Below the pieces are notes generated by a model. It ran no database searches. It was not told the origin of the DNA and worked only from the letters and a program-made list of their open reading frames with translations. Positions 47,366 through 61,500 of a stretch of DNA of 64,000 nt are shown piece by piece. The position numbers and the translations under genes are program-made. Within the stretch, counting starts at the first letter, position 1. Each line of letters opens with the position of its first letter. The stretch is from Odiellus spinosus (Eukaryota > Arthropoda > Arachnida > Opiliones > Phalangiidae): NCBI GenBank assembly GCA_963920705.1, contig OY987231.1, positions 4,519,424-4,583,423 on the forward strand. The letters run 5' to 3'.

Positions 47366-50300
47366 TCAAATATTCTTCGTAACAGTGTCTTCAGATTCAT
47401 CATCATTAAATGGTAATAAACATAATTTCACGACCGGACGTTTGATTTCTCCTTTGCTAGTTCGTAGGGTAACGACTCGTGTATGCAAATCCAGACCCGG
47501 ATGTATTTGAGTAACTCGAGCCAGTGGCCATTGTGACGTAGGCGTTACATCTGATTTGACCAAGACCATGTCTCCCACCTTGATGTCTCGTTGAGGTGTC
47601 ATCCATTTTGGACGTTGTTGGAGTCGAGTAATGTATTCCTTCAACCAACGTCTCTTGACATCTTGTTGTAATTTCTGGAGCAACTGCCATCGCCCAAGCC
47701 TCGATAAACCTATGTGCGACAGATCTGGTTCCGGAACAGATTGAAGCGACTCGCCGATAAGAAAATGACCCGGAGTTAGGACTCGAAAGTCTGTTGGATC
47801 CGAGGACATTGGTGTCAGTGGTCTGGAATTCAAACACCCTTCAATCTGAGTTATGATAGTGGAAAACTCTTCATAAGTCAACCGAGTTTGACCGACGACG
47901 CGATGTAGGTGATATTTCACTGACTTCACTCCGGCTTCCCATAATCCACCAAAATGGGGAGCACCGGCTGGATTGAAATGCCACGTAATACCTTGAGTAG
48001 ACAGATGATCATTTACGGCTTCGTTATTATTTTGAATGAGCTTCGTGAAGTCCTTTAGCTCCTTCGCTGCACCTACAAAATTTGTTCCGCAGTCGCTGTA
48101 AATGTCACTCGGACAGCCACGTCTGGCTGTGAATCTCCGTAATGCGGCAATGAAAGCTTCGGTTGATAATGATGATACGATTTCTAGATGCAGTGCCTTT
48201 GTGACAAAGCAAACAAAAAGAGCTATATATGCTTTATACGTGTTCTTGCTCCTTGTAACCGGTCGTAAAAGAAATGGACCAGCATAGTCTACTCCAGTTC
48301 TGGTGAATGCTCGGCAATACTGTAACCTTGCCCTTGGTAGGTTGCCCATCATCTGATGTACAGTTTCAGCCCGTTGCCTCGTGCATACAACGCATTTACG
48401 GATTTGGTGACGGATTGCATCCCTTGCTCGGATAATCCAATATTTCAGCGACAGATTGCCATGAACTAATTGCGCTCCGGCGTGAAGGTGCTTTATATGC
48501 GCTTCTTGAATTAGCATCTCGGTAAACTGATGGTGTCTTGGCAGCAATATCGGATGTTTAATATCAGAATGGAACTCGGCTTGGCGCAGCCTGCCTCCAA
48601 CTCGAATAATTCCCCTTGCATCTATTTCGGGATTTAGACTCAGAATTTTACTATTCTTCGGTAGCGCATTATGACTTTCCAGAGCTTCAATCTCGTTAGG
48701 AAAGGACGTTGCTTGGACTAATTTTATCCACGTGAGTAATGCTTCTTCCAATTCTTGAGCCTGGAGCGGACCACTCATTGGTTTATAACTGTTTGAGGGA
48801 ATGGTCTTCTTATAATATCTGTACAAGCAATTTTGAGTGAATCGACGTATCCATGCAGTAATGCGTCTTAATCGTAGAAGTGACGAATATCTAGTTAGCA
48901 TTGTCAGGTCCTCAGTATGAGTTTTTGTTATGACGATGAGTCTTCTCTCTTCACATTTAACGATATCCTGGTTAAAGGGATCCACTTCTGGATTTGATAA
49001 ATGTATGGCAGATTTCGATGAGATAGATGGCAGTTTGTATTCGAGTAGCCAAGTGGGCCCTTTCCACCACTGTTGATGGTGACAAAGTTCACCAGCTGAC
49101 ATCCCTCGTGATGCAATATCTGCGGGATTTTCTATTCCAGGTATATGATTCCAGAATTGTGCTGGAACTACTTCTTGAATGCGCGAAACTCTATTTGCAA
49201 CAAAAGTCTTCCATCGCCGTGGACATGACGAGATCCAACCGAGTACGATGGTTGAATCAGTCCAAGCTCGGATTTGAGTGAATGAAATTCCCAGAGAGTC
49301 TTGAACGCTTTCAATCAATTCTGCAAGTAGCAGTGCGCCGCAGAGTTCCAGTCTTGGGATGGATAAAACTTGGTTCGCTGGTGCTACTCTAGTCTTTGAG
49401 GCTATTAGTGATACATGTATTTGTCCAAATATATCTTCAGATCTGAGATAAACCACTCCAGCGTAAGCTCTTTCGGAGGCATCTGAAAACCCATCAAGCT
49501 CCAGTTTAACCATTGACGGTGACGCGTGAATCCATCTTTCCATTCGAAAATCTTGAATTTGGTGGAACGAAGACTGGAACTCGTTCCATTGAGCCTGGAT
49601 AGATGTGGATAGTGGTTCGTCCCAGCCAGTTTTTTCCCTCCATATGTCTTGCATCAGGAGTTTAGACTTGATAATGATTGGAGCTAGCCAACCCATCTTA
49701 GCTATCTCAGACAGTAAAATTCGTTTAGTCCAAGGTTGGAGAGTGGTCTGAATCTGGATCTTGAAACGAAATTGGTCTTGTCTTATATCCCAATAGAGAC
49801 CAAGAGTCTTCACAAGAGTCCCTTCCTCTAACGAGAGTACTTCCTCCAAATTCTTCAATTCGACAGGAATATCCGATAGACAGAGTGGTGAATTGGACGC
49901 AAATTTACATAAGGTAAATCCAGCACTGCTTGTGAGCTTGCGAAGTTGAGATATTACCAATTTTACTTTCTCATTGGACTCTTCACCGCTCATGACGTCA
50001 TCCATGTAAAAGTCCTTTAAAACTGTTCTCGAACCCAATGGGTATGCTTCTAAACTAGAGTCACCCAGTTCTTTCAGAACTCTTGTGGCCAAAAATGGTG
50101 CTGAGGCCGTGCCATATGTAACCGTAGAGAGTTGATATTCTTGTATTGGCTGCTGTGGTGATGTTCTCCATAAAATACATTGAAGGTGCCGTTGTTCTGG
50201 TTAATAAGAATTTGTCGGTACATCTTCGTAATGTCTGCTACAAAGGCAACTCGGTGGAGTCTAAATCTCATGATAATGGTATAAAGCGATTCTTGCACCA

Positions 50301-52530
50301 CAGGTCCAACCATCTGAGCATCGTTGATGGAATATCCTGAACTCGTTTTTGCTGAGCCATCGAACACCACTCTAAATTTATTAATATGCTTCATGTCCTT
50401 GAGAACATAGTGGTGAGGAATATAATGTCTCTGTACGGAAGAGTCTTCTGATTTTAGTTTCGACATATGTCCCAAGTTCTCGTATTCTTCCATAAATTTC
50501 AGATAAAGATCTTTCAACTCTGGGCGTGCTGCAAGTTTCTTCTCCATATATAAGAGTCTCTTCATGGAGGACTCCCGCGATGATCCGAGCGGAACCTTCG
50601 GGTCTTTCATGGGCATACGGACTATAAATCGTCCAGTTCCATCTCTAGAATAATTCTTCTGGAAATCTTCCTCGCAGTCCCTTTCCTCTCGAGTGAGATT
50701 GGTCCCTTTTTGTACTTGATCCAACTTCCAGAATCGAGTTAATAGTTCATCCAAATTAGTATCCAAAGAATGGTGAACTTGAATCGTCGGCGACATGCTA
50801 CCGGTTGGTCCCGAAACTAACCAACCCAACTTGGAGTTAATGGCATCTGGAGAGATCAAATTGCCACTTCGCTTTCCTGGTAACAAAATCTTGAAGAAGA
50901 CATCTGCTCCTAAGAGGATATCGATATCGGCCGGAATATAAAAGGCCGGGTCAGCTAACGGCAATTGATCCAAATGATTCCAGCGTCTCGTATCATACTT
51001 CCGAAGTGGAAGTTGGCAAGTAATCTTCTTGAGAATGTAGGCAGAAGTACTGAATCTTTCGATGGTCGGTGTATCGAAACGTGCCTTGAAATGAAGTTCT
51101 GTAAGGCCTCTAATCTTCCCAAGTTGAACCGAGCCGAGACCAATGACTTCCATGTCTATTTTCTTCCGCTCCAAGCCCAATTGCCCAATACAAGACTCGG
51201 ATATACAAGATACTGTGGATCCTCCATCTAGAAGCGCTCGAAACTGAAGACAACCACCTTGAGTTGTCCTGACTCGAATAACGGCGGTTGCCAGAAGCGC
51301 GTCATGTTTTTCTTGATTTATATCGTGGGAATGAAAGTTCTGTACTAGACTTGGTGGCTCAGTATTGGTTATTCCCATCGGACGCTCCAAATGAAGTAAC
51401 GAATGATGCTTTTTTCCACATGACTTGCATCCCTTTTCGAGTTGACATTCAGTTACTCGATGGCCAATCCTTAGGCAGTTGAAGCATACTTTCTTCTGTT
51501 GTGCTAATATCCTCCTCTCATCGACCTTCATTGTTATGAACTTCTGACATCGAGCGCCGTTACAGAATGAACAGTCGCCATCCTTGGGATTTATACCAAC
51601 TCTTGAATGAAGTGCTACATTTTTCCTTGATACTTCTTTCCTTGGATTGATTGAATCTGTTGATGATGCGGCTAAAGACCGTGCTCTTTGCCCAATAAAC
51701 TCCACAAGGTCCTTTGAGGGCGGAATATCGGTACCCTTGAGACTCAATTCCCATTGTTCCTTTGACGCTGAATCCAATTTTTGGGTTAACAGGAATAGTA
51801 AAACGGAATCCCATTTATCGTGTATGCAGAGTGTATCCAATGACCGCGTACACTCCTTTGCGGCATCCAAAACTGATCGTAATAAATTGGCATTGCTATT
51901 GGTGATGGCAGGCAGCGACATAAACCTCTTCATAATGGAAAAATAGAGCTCTCTTTTGTTTTCGAATCTTTCCGTTACCGCATCCCAGGCAATAGGGTAA
52001 TTGGCACTTGTAATGTTAAGTGACTTGACTAACTTCGCAGCATCACCCGTGAGACTTGATTTTAGATAAGTGAATTTCTGGACATCCGACAAGTCTCCAT
52101 TGTTATGAATAGCTGTTAAGAACATATCTCTGAACGAGATCCACTCGTGTACCTCTCCGGCAAACGTCGGAAGGTTGATCTTCGGTAATTTGATCTCTGA
52201 CCGGACACCTGGTGATACTACTGGTAATGAAGTTGAGGCTAATGACGCTTTGATACCACGAAGATTGCATTTACTGAAGGTAAAAACGTCGAATAGTCGA
52301 TTCCATTCAATTTCATGGTCGTCTTTGTTCTCTGGGGCCAACGTGATAATTTTGACATGAGCTTCATCCACGCTTTGCCAGGACTTCTCGACTTCTTCAA
52401 GATAAAATTCAGTTTGCTGTAGATTTAGTGGAATCTTTGAATGATTCTGGACTTTTGTCGAAATGTTGGTTAAACCAAGTTCACCCTTGCTTCTCTCAGC
52501 GAGTACTTTGTCCAAGTTTGTCGGTGGCAT
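47366..52530 (-). mobile_element. Gag-Pol coding region of the BEL/Pao element (fossil)
   Basis: Approximate extents: gag 52.5-51.6 kb, zinc knuckles about 51.6-51.4, protease about 51.3-50.9, reverse transcriptase about 50.5-49.8, A17/RNase H-like region about 49.7-49.0, integrase about 48.6-47.8, C-terminal DUF5641-like tail about 47.7-47.4. Domain order and lengths are normal for Pao-type elements. About one break separates it from a single open frame. Confidence 0.93.
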
Positions 52531-52648
52531 CTTAATGACAGGATCAGTTGTTGGAAGAGATATGAATTTGATGACAATAAATCGAACCCCAACGATTGGA
52601 ATCTCACGCAGTTTTAACCGGTTTAGTATCCGGCTCGACGGACCAAAA

Positions 52649-52927
52649 TGTTCGTGTCCAAACGAAGGGCTAAGCTAGTAAATCGAAATTGCAACTGCTA
52701 AACATTGAAATGGTGAAGAGTCGGCAATCATTTAAACGAACTGATTAGGACGAAATTGACATTCAAACTCTCCTGGTCTTTATTGCTACAAATGTTTATA
52801 TACAATGTGCAAAAAAAAACAAGCTAAAATCGGGTACCAACTTTAAACAATAAAAAACATTATTCTCAGATAAAATTAGAAACAATATGCACAAAGGTAT
52901 AATAAACGTTTACATTAGAATTGAACA
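52649..52927 (-). repeat. 5' LTR of the BEL/Pao element
   Basis: A second copy of the about 280-bp LTR, with TG...CA ends. The internal region begins directly beside it with the candidate tRNA primer site. Confidence 0.95.
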
Positions 52928-53043
52928 ACATCCATGTAAAAAAAAATAATAAATGCACACCCTGTAAAAAATAAATAATAAATACACCCCCTGTAAAAAC
53001 AATAAATAATAAATACACCCCCTGTAAAAATAATTGATTTTTT
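52928..53043. repeat. About 30-bp satellite, resumption after the BEL insertion
   Basis: Units of the type AATAAATACACCCCCTGTAA continue directly after the 5-bp duplication, showing that the retrotransposon split the pre-existing array. Confidence 0.95.
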
Positions 53044-53460
53044 TTACAAGGGGTTGTTTGAAAATAAAACAACCCTTTTTTGAAAATAAAACAACCCTTT
53101 TTTGAAAATAAAACAACCCTTTTTTGAAAATAAAACACCCCTTTTTCGTAAATAAAACACCCCTTTTTCGAAAATAAAACACCCCTTTTTTGAAAATAAA
53201 ACATCCTTTTTTGAAAATAAACCATCCCTTTTTTGAAAATAAACCACCACTTTTTTAAAATAAAACACCCCTTTTTTGAAAATAAACCACCCCTTTTTTG
53301 AAAATAAAACACCAATTTTTTGAAAATAAAACACTCCTTTTTTGAAAATAAAACACCCCTTTTTTGAAAATAAAACCCCCCTTTTTCGTAAATAAAACAC
53401 CCCTTTTTCGAAAATAAAACACCCCTTTTTCGAAAATAAAACACCCCTTTTTCGAAAATC
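53044..53460. repeat. 22-bp satellite block, C-rich on plus strand
   Basis: About 19 copies of the 22-bp unit in reverse orientation to the 40.9-41.7 kb block (AAAATAAAACACCCCTTTTT). The first copies have ACAACCC. A close duplicate of this block lies at about 55510-55960. Confidence 0.96.
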
Positions 53461-55515
53461 AAGTATTATTTTTTACAAGGGGTACCCCTTGCAAAAAAAA
53501 AATCTATTATCATTTTTTTTACAATCGGTACCCCTTGTAAAAAAAATCAATTATTTTAAGGGGTCCCCTTGTAAAAAAAATCTATTATTTTTACAGGGGG
53601 TGTATTTATTATTTATTTTTTTACAGGGGGTACCCCTTGCAAAAAATTAATAATTTTTTTTTTTCAAGGAGTACCCCTTGTAAAAAAATAATAATTGATT
53701 TTTTTTACAAGGGGTACCCCTTGTAAAAAAATAATAATTGATTTTTTTTTACAAGTTGTACCCCTTGTAAAAAAAACAATATTTGATTTTCTTTTTACAA
53801 GGGGTACCCCTTGTACCCCTTGTAAAAAAATAATAAATACACCTCCTGTAAAAAAATAAATAATAAATGCACCCCCTGAAAAAAAATAAATACACCCCCT
53901 GTAAAAAAAATAAATAATAAATACACCCCCTGTAAAAAAATAAATAATAAATACACCTTCTGTAAAAGAAATAAATAATTAATACACCCCTGTAAAAAAA
54001 TAAATAATAAATACACCCCCTGTAAAAAATAAATAATAAATACACCCCCTGTAAAAAAAAAAATAATAAACACACCCCCTGTAAAAAAAAATAAATAATA
54101 AATACACCCCTGTAAAAAATAAATAATAAATACACCCCCTGTAAAAAAAATAAATAATAAATACACCCCCTGTAAAAAAATAAATAATAAATACACCCCC
54201 TGTAAAAAAAATAATAAATGCACCCCCTGTAAAAAAATAAATAATAAATACACCCCCTAAAAAAAAAAAAAAAATAAATACACCCCCTGTAAAAAAAAAA
54301 ATAAATAAAAATACACCCCCTGTAAAAAAATAATAAATACACCCCCTGTAAAAAAATAAATAATAAATACACCCCCTGTAAAAATAATGATTTTTTTTTT
54401 ACAAGGGGTACCCCTTGTAAAAAAATAATAATTGATTTTTTTGTACAATGGGTACCCCTTGTAAAAAAATAATAATTGATTTTTTTACAAGGGGTATCCC
54501 TTGTAAAAAAATAATAAATGACTTTTTTACAAGGGGTACTCCTTGTAAAAATATAATAATTGATTTTTTTTTACAACCGGGGTACATCTTGGAAAAAAAA
54601 TTGTAATTTTTCAAAAAATAAATAATAAATACACCCCCTGTAAAAAAAATAAATAATAAATACATCCCCTGTGAAAAAAAATAATAATAAATACACCCCC
54701 TATAAAAAAAATAATAAATACACCCCCTGTGAAAAAAAAAATAATAAATACACACCCTGTAAAAATAAATAATAAATACACCACCTCTAAAAAAAAAATA
54801 ATAAATACACTCCCTGTAAAAAAAATAATAAGAAATGCACACCCTGTAAAAAAATAAATAATAAATACACCCCCTGTAAAAACAATAAATAATAAATACA
54901 CCCCTTGTAAAAATAATTAATTTTTTTACAAGGGGTACCCCTTAAAATAATTGATTTTTTTTTTATGAGGGGTACCCCTTGTAAAAAAATAATAATTGAT
55001 TTTTTTTTACAAGGGGTACCCCTTTAAAAAAAAAATTTAAATTTAAAAAAAAATAAATAATAAATAAACCCCTGTAAAAAATAAATAATAAATACACCCA
55101 CTTTGAAAAAAAAAAAAAAAAATAATAAATACACCCCCTGTAAAAAAAAATAAATAAAAAATACACCCCCTGTAAAAAAAATAAATTATAAAACACCCCC
55201 TGTAAAAAAATAACAAATACACCCCCAGTAAAAAATAAATAATAAATACACCCCCTGTAAAAAAAATAAATAATAAATACACCCCTGTAAAAAAAATAAT
55301 AAATGCACACCCTGTAAAAAATAAATAATAAATACAAACCTTGTAAAAACAATAAATAATAAATACACCCCCTGTAAAAATAATTGATTTTTTTTACAAG
55401 GGGTACCCCTTAAAATAATAGAATTTTTTTACAAGGGGTACCCCTTAAAATAATAGAATTTTTTTACAAGGGGTACCCCTTGTAAAAAATAATAATTGAT
55501 TTTTTTTACAAGGGG
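53461..55515. repeat. Mixed about 30-bp units and KpnI palindromes
   Basis: Palindrome-rich segments (53475-53830, 54390-54600, 54905-55025, 55385-55510) alternate with runs of AATAAATACACCCCCTGTAA units. 53825-54400 resembles 44850-45500, and 54570-55370 resembles 46230-47060, so blocks of about 0.6-0.8 kb have been copied within the locus. Confidence 0.95.
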
Positions 55516-58500
55516 TTGTTTGAAAATAAAACAACTTTTTTTTGAAAATAAAACAACCCTTTTTTGAAAATAAAACAACCCTTTTTTGAAAATAAAACAC
55601 CCCTTTTTCGTAAATAAAACACCCCTTTTTTCGAAAATAAAACACCCCTTTTTTGAAAATAAAACATCCTTTTTTGAAAATAAACCATCCCTTTTTTGAA
55701 AATAAACCACCACTTTTTTTAAAATAAAACACCCCTTTTTTGAAAATAAACCACCCCTTTTTTGAAAATAAAACACCCCTTTTTTTGAAAATAAAACACC
55801 CCTTTTTTGAAAATAAAACACCCCTTTTTTTGAAAATAAAACACCCCTTTTTTGAAACTAAAACACCCCTTTTTTGAAAATAAAACACCCCTTTTTTGAA
55901 ATTAAAACACCCCTTTTTTGAAAAAAAAAACACCGGTTTTTTAAAATAAAACACCCCTTTTATTAAAATAAAACACCCCTTTTTTAAAATAAAACACCCC
56001 TTTTTTTAAAATAAAACACCCCAATTTTTAAAATAAAACACCCCATTTTTTAAAATAAAACACCCCTTTTTTGAAAAACACCCCATTTTTGAAAAACACC
56101 CCTTTTTTGAAAACACCCCTTTTTTGAAAAACACCCCTTTTTTGAAAAACACCAATTTTTTGAAAAACACCCCTTTTTTGAAAAACACCCCTTTTTTGAA
56201 AAACACCCCTTTTTTGAAAATAAAACCCCCCTTTTTTGAAAATAAAACTCCCCTTTTTTGAAAATAAAACTCCCCTTTTTTGAAAATAAAACTCCCCTTT
56301 TTTGAAAATAAAACACCCTTTTTTTGAAAAACACCCCTTTTTTGAAAATAAAACACCCCTTTTTTGAAAATAAAACACCTCTTTTTGAAAATAAAGCACC
56401 CCTTTTTTTTGAAAATAAAACACACCTTTTTGAAAATAAAACACCCCTTTTTTGAAAAAAACACACCCTTTTTTGAAAATAAAACACCCTTTTTTGAAAA
56501 TAAAACACCCTTTTTTGAAAATAAAACACCCTTTTGTGAAAATAAAACACCCTTTTGTGAAAATAAAACATCCTTTTTGAATATGAAACACCCTTTTTTG
56601 AAAATAAAACACCCTTTTTTGAAAATAAAACACCCTTTTTTGAAAATAAAACACCCTTTTTTGAAAATAAAACACCCTTTTTTGAAAATAAAACACCCTT
56701 TTTTGAAAATAAAACACCCTTTTTTTAAAGTAAAACACCCTTTTTGAAAATAAACCATCCCTTTTTTGAAAATAAACCATCCCTTTTTTGAAATAAAACA
56801 CCCCTTTTTTGAAAATAAACCACCCCTTTTTTGAAAATAAAACACCCCTTTTTTGAAAATAAAACACCCCTTTTTTGAAAATAAAACACCCCTTTTTTGA
56901 AAATAAAACACCATTTTTTGAAAATAAAACACCCCTATTTCGAAAATAAAACACCCCTATTTCGAAAATAAAACACCCCTATTTCGAAAATAAAACACCC
57001 CTATTTCGAAAATAAAACACCCCTTTTTCGAAAATAAAACACCCCTTTTTTGAAAATAAAACACCCCTTTTTTGAAAATAAAACACCCGTTTTTTTTTAA
57101 TAAAACACCCCTTTTTTTAAATAAAACACCCCTTTTTTTTAAATAAAACACCCCTATTTTTTAAATAAAACACCCCTTTTTTTTAAATAAAACACCCCTT
57201 TTTTTTTAAAATAAAACACCCCTTTTTTTAAAATAAAACACCCCTTTTTTAAAATAAAACACCCCTTTTTTTAAAATAAAACACCCCTTTTTTTAAAATA
57301 AAACACCCCTTTTTTGAAAAACACCCCTTTTTTGATAAACACCCCTTTTTTGAAAAACACCCCTTTTTTGGAAAACACCCCTTTTTTGGAAAACACCCCT
57401 TTTTTGAAAATAAAACTCCCCTTTTTTGAAAATAAAACACCCCTTTTTTGAAAATAAAACACCCCTTTTTTGAAAATAAAACACCCGTTTTTTTTAAATA
57501 AAACACCCCTTTTTTTAAAATAAAACACCCCTTTTTCGAAAATAAAACACCCTTTTTTTTGAAAAACACCCCTTTTTTGAAAATAAAACACCCTTTTTTG
57601 AAAATAAAACACCCTTTTGTGAAAATAAAACACCCTTTTGTGAAAATAAAACACCCTTTTTTGAATATGAAACACCCTTTTTTGAAAATAAAACACCCTT
57701 TTTTGAAAATAAAACACCCTTTTTTGAAAATAAAACACACTTTTTTTAAAGTAAAACACCCTTTTTTGAAAATAAACCATCCCTTTTTTGAAAATAAAAC
57801 ACCCCTTTTTTGAAAATAAAACACCCCTTTTTTGAAAATAAAACACCCCTTTTTTGAAAATAAAACACCCCTTTTTTGAAAATAAAACACCCGTTTTTTT
57901 TTTAATAAAACACCCCTTTTTTTAAATAAAACACCCCTTTTTTTAAATAAAACATCCATTTTTAAATAAAACACCCTTTTTTTTAAATAAAACACCCCTT
58001 TTTTTAAAATAAAACACCCTTTTTTTAAAATAAAACACCCCTTTTTTTGAAAAACACCCCTTTTTTGGAAAACACCCCTTTTTTGAAAATAAAACTCCCC
58101 TTTTTTGAAAATAAAACACCCCTTTTTTGAAAAACACCCCTTTTTTGAAAAACACCCCTTTTTTGAAAATAAAACACCCCTTTTTTGAAAATAAAACACC
58201 CCTTTTTTGAAAATAAAACACCTCTTTTTTGAAAATAAAACCCCCTTTTTTGAAAATAAAGCACCCTTTTGTGAAAATAAAACACCCTTTTGTGAAAATA
58301 AAACACCCTTTTTTGAAAATAAAACACCCTTTTGTGAAAATAAAACACCCTTTTTTGAAAATAAAACATCCCTTTTTTTGAAAATAACACACCCTTTTTT
58401 GAAAATAATACACCCTTTTTTGAAAATAAAACACCCTTTTGTGAAAATAAAACACCCTTTTGTGAAAATAAAACACCCTTTTGTGAAAATAAAACACCCT

Positions 58501-61500
58501 TTTGTGAAAATAAAACACCCTTTTGTGAAAATAAAACACCCTTTTTTGAATATGAAACACCCTTTTTTGAAAATAAAACACCCTTTTTTGAAAATAAAAC
58601 ACCCTTTTTAGAAAATAAAACACCCTTTTTTGAAAATAAAACACCCTTTTTTGAAAGTAAACCACCCTTTTTTGAAAGTAAAACACCCTTTTTTGAAAGT
58701 AAAACACCCTTTTTTGAAAGTAAAACACCCTTTTTTGAAAATAAAACACCCCTTTTTTGAAAATAAAACACCCCTTTTTTGAAAATAAAACACCCCTTTT
58801 TTGAAAATAAAACACCCCTTTTTTGAAAATTAAAACGCCCTTTTTTGAATATGAAACACCCTTTTTTGAAAATAAAACACCCTTTTTTGAAAATAAAACA
58901 CCCTTTTTTGAAAATAAAACACCCTTTTTTTAAAGTAAAACACCCTTTTTTGAAAATAAACCATCCCTTTTTTGAAAATAAACCATCCCTTTTTTGAAAT
59001 AAAACACCCCTTTTTTGAAAATAAACCACCCCTTTTTTGAAAATAAAACACCACTTTTTTCAAAATAAAACACCCCTTTTTTGAAAATAAAATACCCCTT
59101 TTTTGAAAATAAAACACCCCTATTTCGAAAATAAAACACCCCTATTTCGAAAATAAAACACCCCTTTTTCGAAAATAAAACACCCCTTTTTCGAAAATAA
59201 AACACCCCTTTTTCGAAAATAAAACACCCCTTTTTCGAAAATAAAACACCCCTTTTTTGAAAATAAAACACCCCTTTTTTGAAAATAAAACACCCCTTTT
59301 TTGAAAATAAAACACCCCTTTTTTGAAAATAAAACACCCCTTTTTTGAAAATAAAACACCCCTTTTTTGAAAATAAAACACCCCTTTTTTGAAAATAAAA
59401 CACCCCTTTTTTTTTTAAATAAAACATCCCTTTTTTTTTAAATAAAACACCACTTTTTTTAAATAAAACACCCATTTTTAAATAAAACACCCTTTTTTTT
59501 AAATAAAACACCCCTTTTTTTAAAATAAAACACCCTTTTTTTAAAATAAAACACCCCTTTTTTTTGAAAAACACCCCTTTTTTGAAAAACACCCCTTTTT
59601 TGGAAAACACCCCTTTTTTGAAAATAAAACTCCCCTTTTTTGAAAATAAAACACCCCTTTTTTGAAAAACACCCCTTTTTTGAAAATAAAACACCCCTTT
59701 TTTGAAAATAAAACATCCCTTTTTTGAAAATAAAACACCCCTTTTTGAAAATAAAACACCCCTTTTTTGAAAATAAAACACCTCTTTTTTGAAAATAAAA
59801 CCCCCTTTTTTGAAAATAAAGCACCCTTTTGTGAAAATAAAACACCCTTTTGTGAAAATAAAACACCCTTTTTTGAAAATAAAACACCCTTTTTTGAAAA
59901 TAAAACACCCTTTTGTGAAAATAAAACACCCTTTTGTGAAAATAAAACACCCTTTTGTGAAAATAAAACACCCTTTTTTGAAAATAACACACCCTTTTTT
60001 GAAAATAACACACCCTTTTTTGAAAATAAAACACCCTTATTTGAAAATAAAACACCCTTTTGTGAAAATAAAACACCCTTTTGTGAAAATAAAACACCCT
60101 TTTGTGAAAATAAAACACCCTTTTGTGAAAATAAAACACCCTTTTTTGAATATGAAACACCCTTTTTTGAAAATAAAACACCCTTTTTTGAAAATAAAAC
60201 ACCCTTTTTTGAAAATAAAACACCCTTTTTTGAAAGTAAAACACCCTTTTTTGAAAGTAAAAACCCTTTTTTGAAAGTAAAACACCCTTTTTTGAAAGTA
60301 AAACACCCTTTTTTGAAAGTAAAACACCCTTTTTTGAAAATAAAACACCCCTTTATTGAAAATAAAACACCCCTTTTTTGAAAATAAAACACCCCTTTTT
60401 TGAAAATTAAAACACCCCTTTTTTGAAAATTAAAACACCCTTTTTTGAAAATAAAACACCCCTTTTTTGAAAATAAAACACCCCTTTTTTGAAAATAAAA
60501 CACCCCTTTTTTGAAAATAAAACACCCCTTTTTTGAAAATAAAACACCCCTTTTTTGAAAATAAAACACCCCTTTTTTGAAAATAAAACAACCCTTTTTT
60601 GAAAATAAAACACCCTTTTTTTGAAAATAAAACACCCCTTTTTTGAAAATAAAACACCCGTTTTTTTTAAATAAAACACCCCTTTTTTTAAATAAAACAC
60701 CCCTTTTTTTTAAATAAAACATCCCTTTTTTTAAATAAAACACCCCTTTTTTTTAAATAAAACACCCCTTTTTTTTAAATAAAACACCCCTTTTTTTAAA
60801 ATAAAACACCCCTTTTTTAAAATAAAACACCCCTTTTTTTAAAATAAAACACCCCTTTTTTTAAAATAAAACACCCCTTTTTTGAAAAACACCCCTTTTT
60901 TGAAAAACACCCCTTTTTTGGAAAACACCCCTTTTTTGAAAATAAAACTCCCCTTTTTTGAAAATAAAACACCCCTTTTTTGAAAATAAAACACCCCTTT
61001 TTTGAAAATAAAACACCCCTTTTTTGAAAATAAAACACCCCTTTTTTGAAAATAAAATACCCGTTTTTTTTTAAATAAAAAACCCCTTTTTTTAAATAAA
61101 ACACCCCTTTTTTGAAAATAAAACACCCTTTTTTTGAAAAACACCCCTTTTTTGAAAATAAAACACCCCTTTTTTGAAAATAAAACACCTCTTTTTGAAA
61201 ATAAAGCACCCCTTTTTTTGAAAATAAAACACATCTTTTTGAAAATAAAACACCCCTTTTTGAAAATAAAACACCCCTTTTTTGAAAAAAACACACCCTT
61301 TTTTGAAAATAAAACACCCTCTTGTGAAAATAAAACACCCTTTTGTGAAAATAAAACACCCTTTTGTGAAAATAAAACACCCTTTTTTGAATATGAAACA
61401 CCCTTTTTTGAAAATAAAACACCCTTTTTTGAAAATAAAACACCCTTTTTTGAAAATAAAACACCCTTTTTTTAAAGTAAAACACCCTTTTTTGAAAATA

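Larger units (their letters stand above)
47063..52927 (-). mobile_element. BEL/Pao LTR retrotransposon in the satellite
   Basis: The element is 5865 bp, minus strand, flanked by the 5-bp duplication ACATC. Two LTRs of about 280 bp are nearly identical, so the insertion is young. Parts in order on the minus strand: 5' LTR, a candidate primer site matching the 3' end of tRNA-Tyr, Gag (DUF1759-like) with CCHC zinc knuckles, a DUF1758-type aspartic protease, a reverse transcriptase with YMDD, the Pao A17-type region, an H2C2 zinc finger plus rve integrase, a DUF5641-like tail and the 3' LTR. This set is diagnostic of BEL/Pao. It looks close to whole, with about one break in the pol region. Both sides are satellite repeats. 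Confidence 0.96.
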
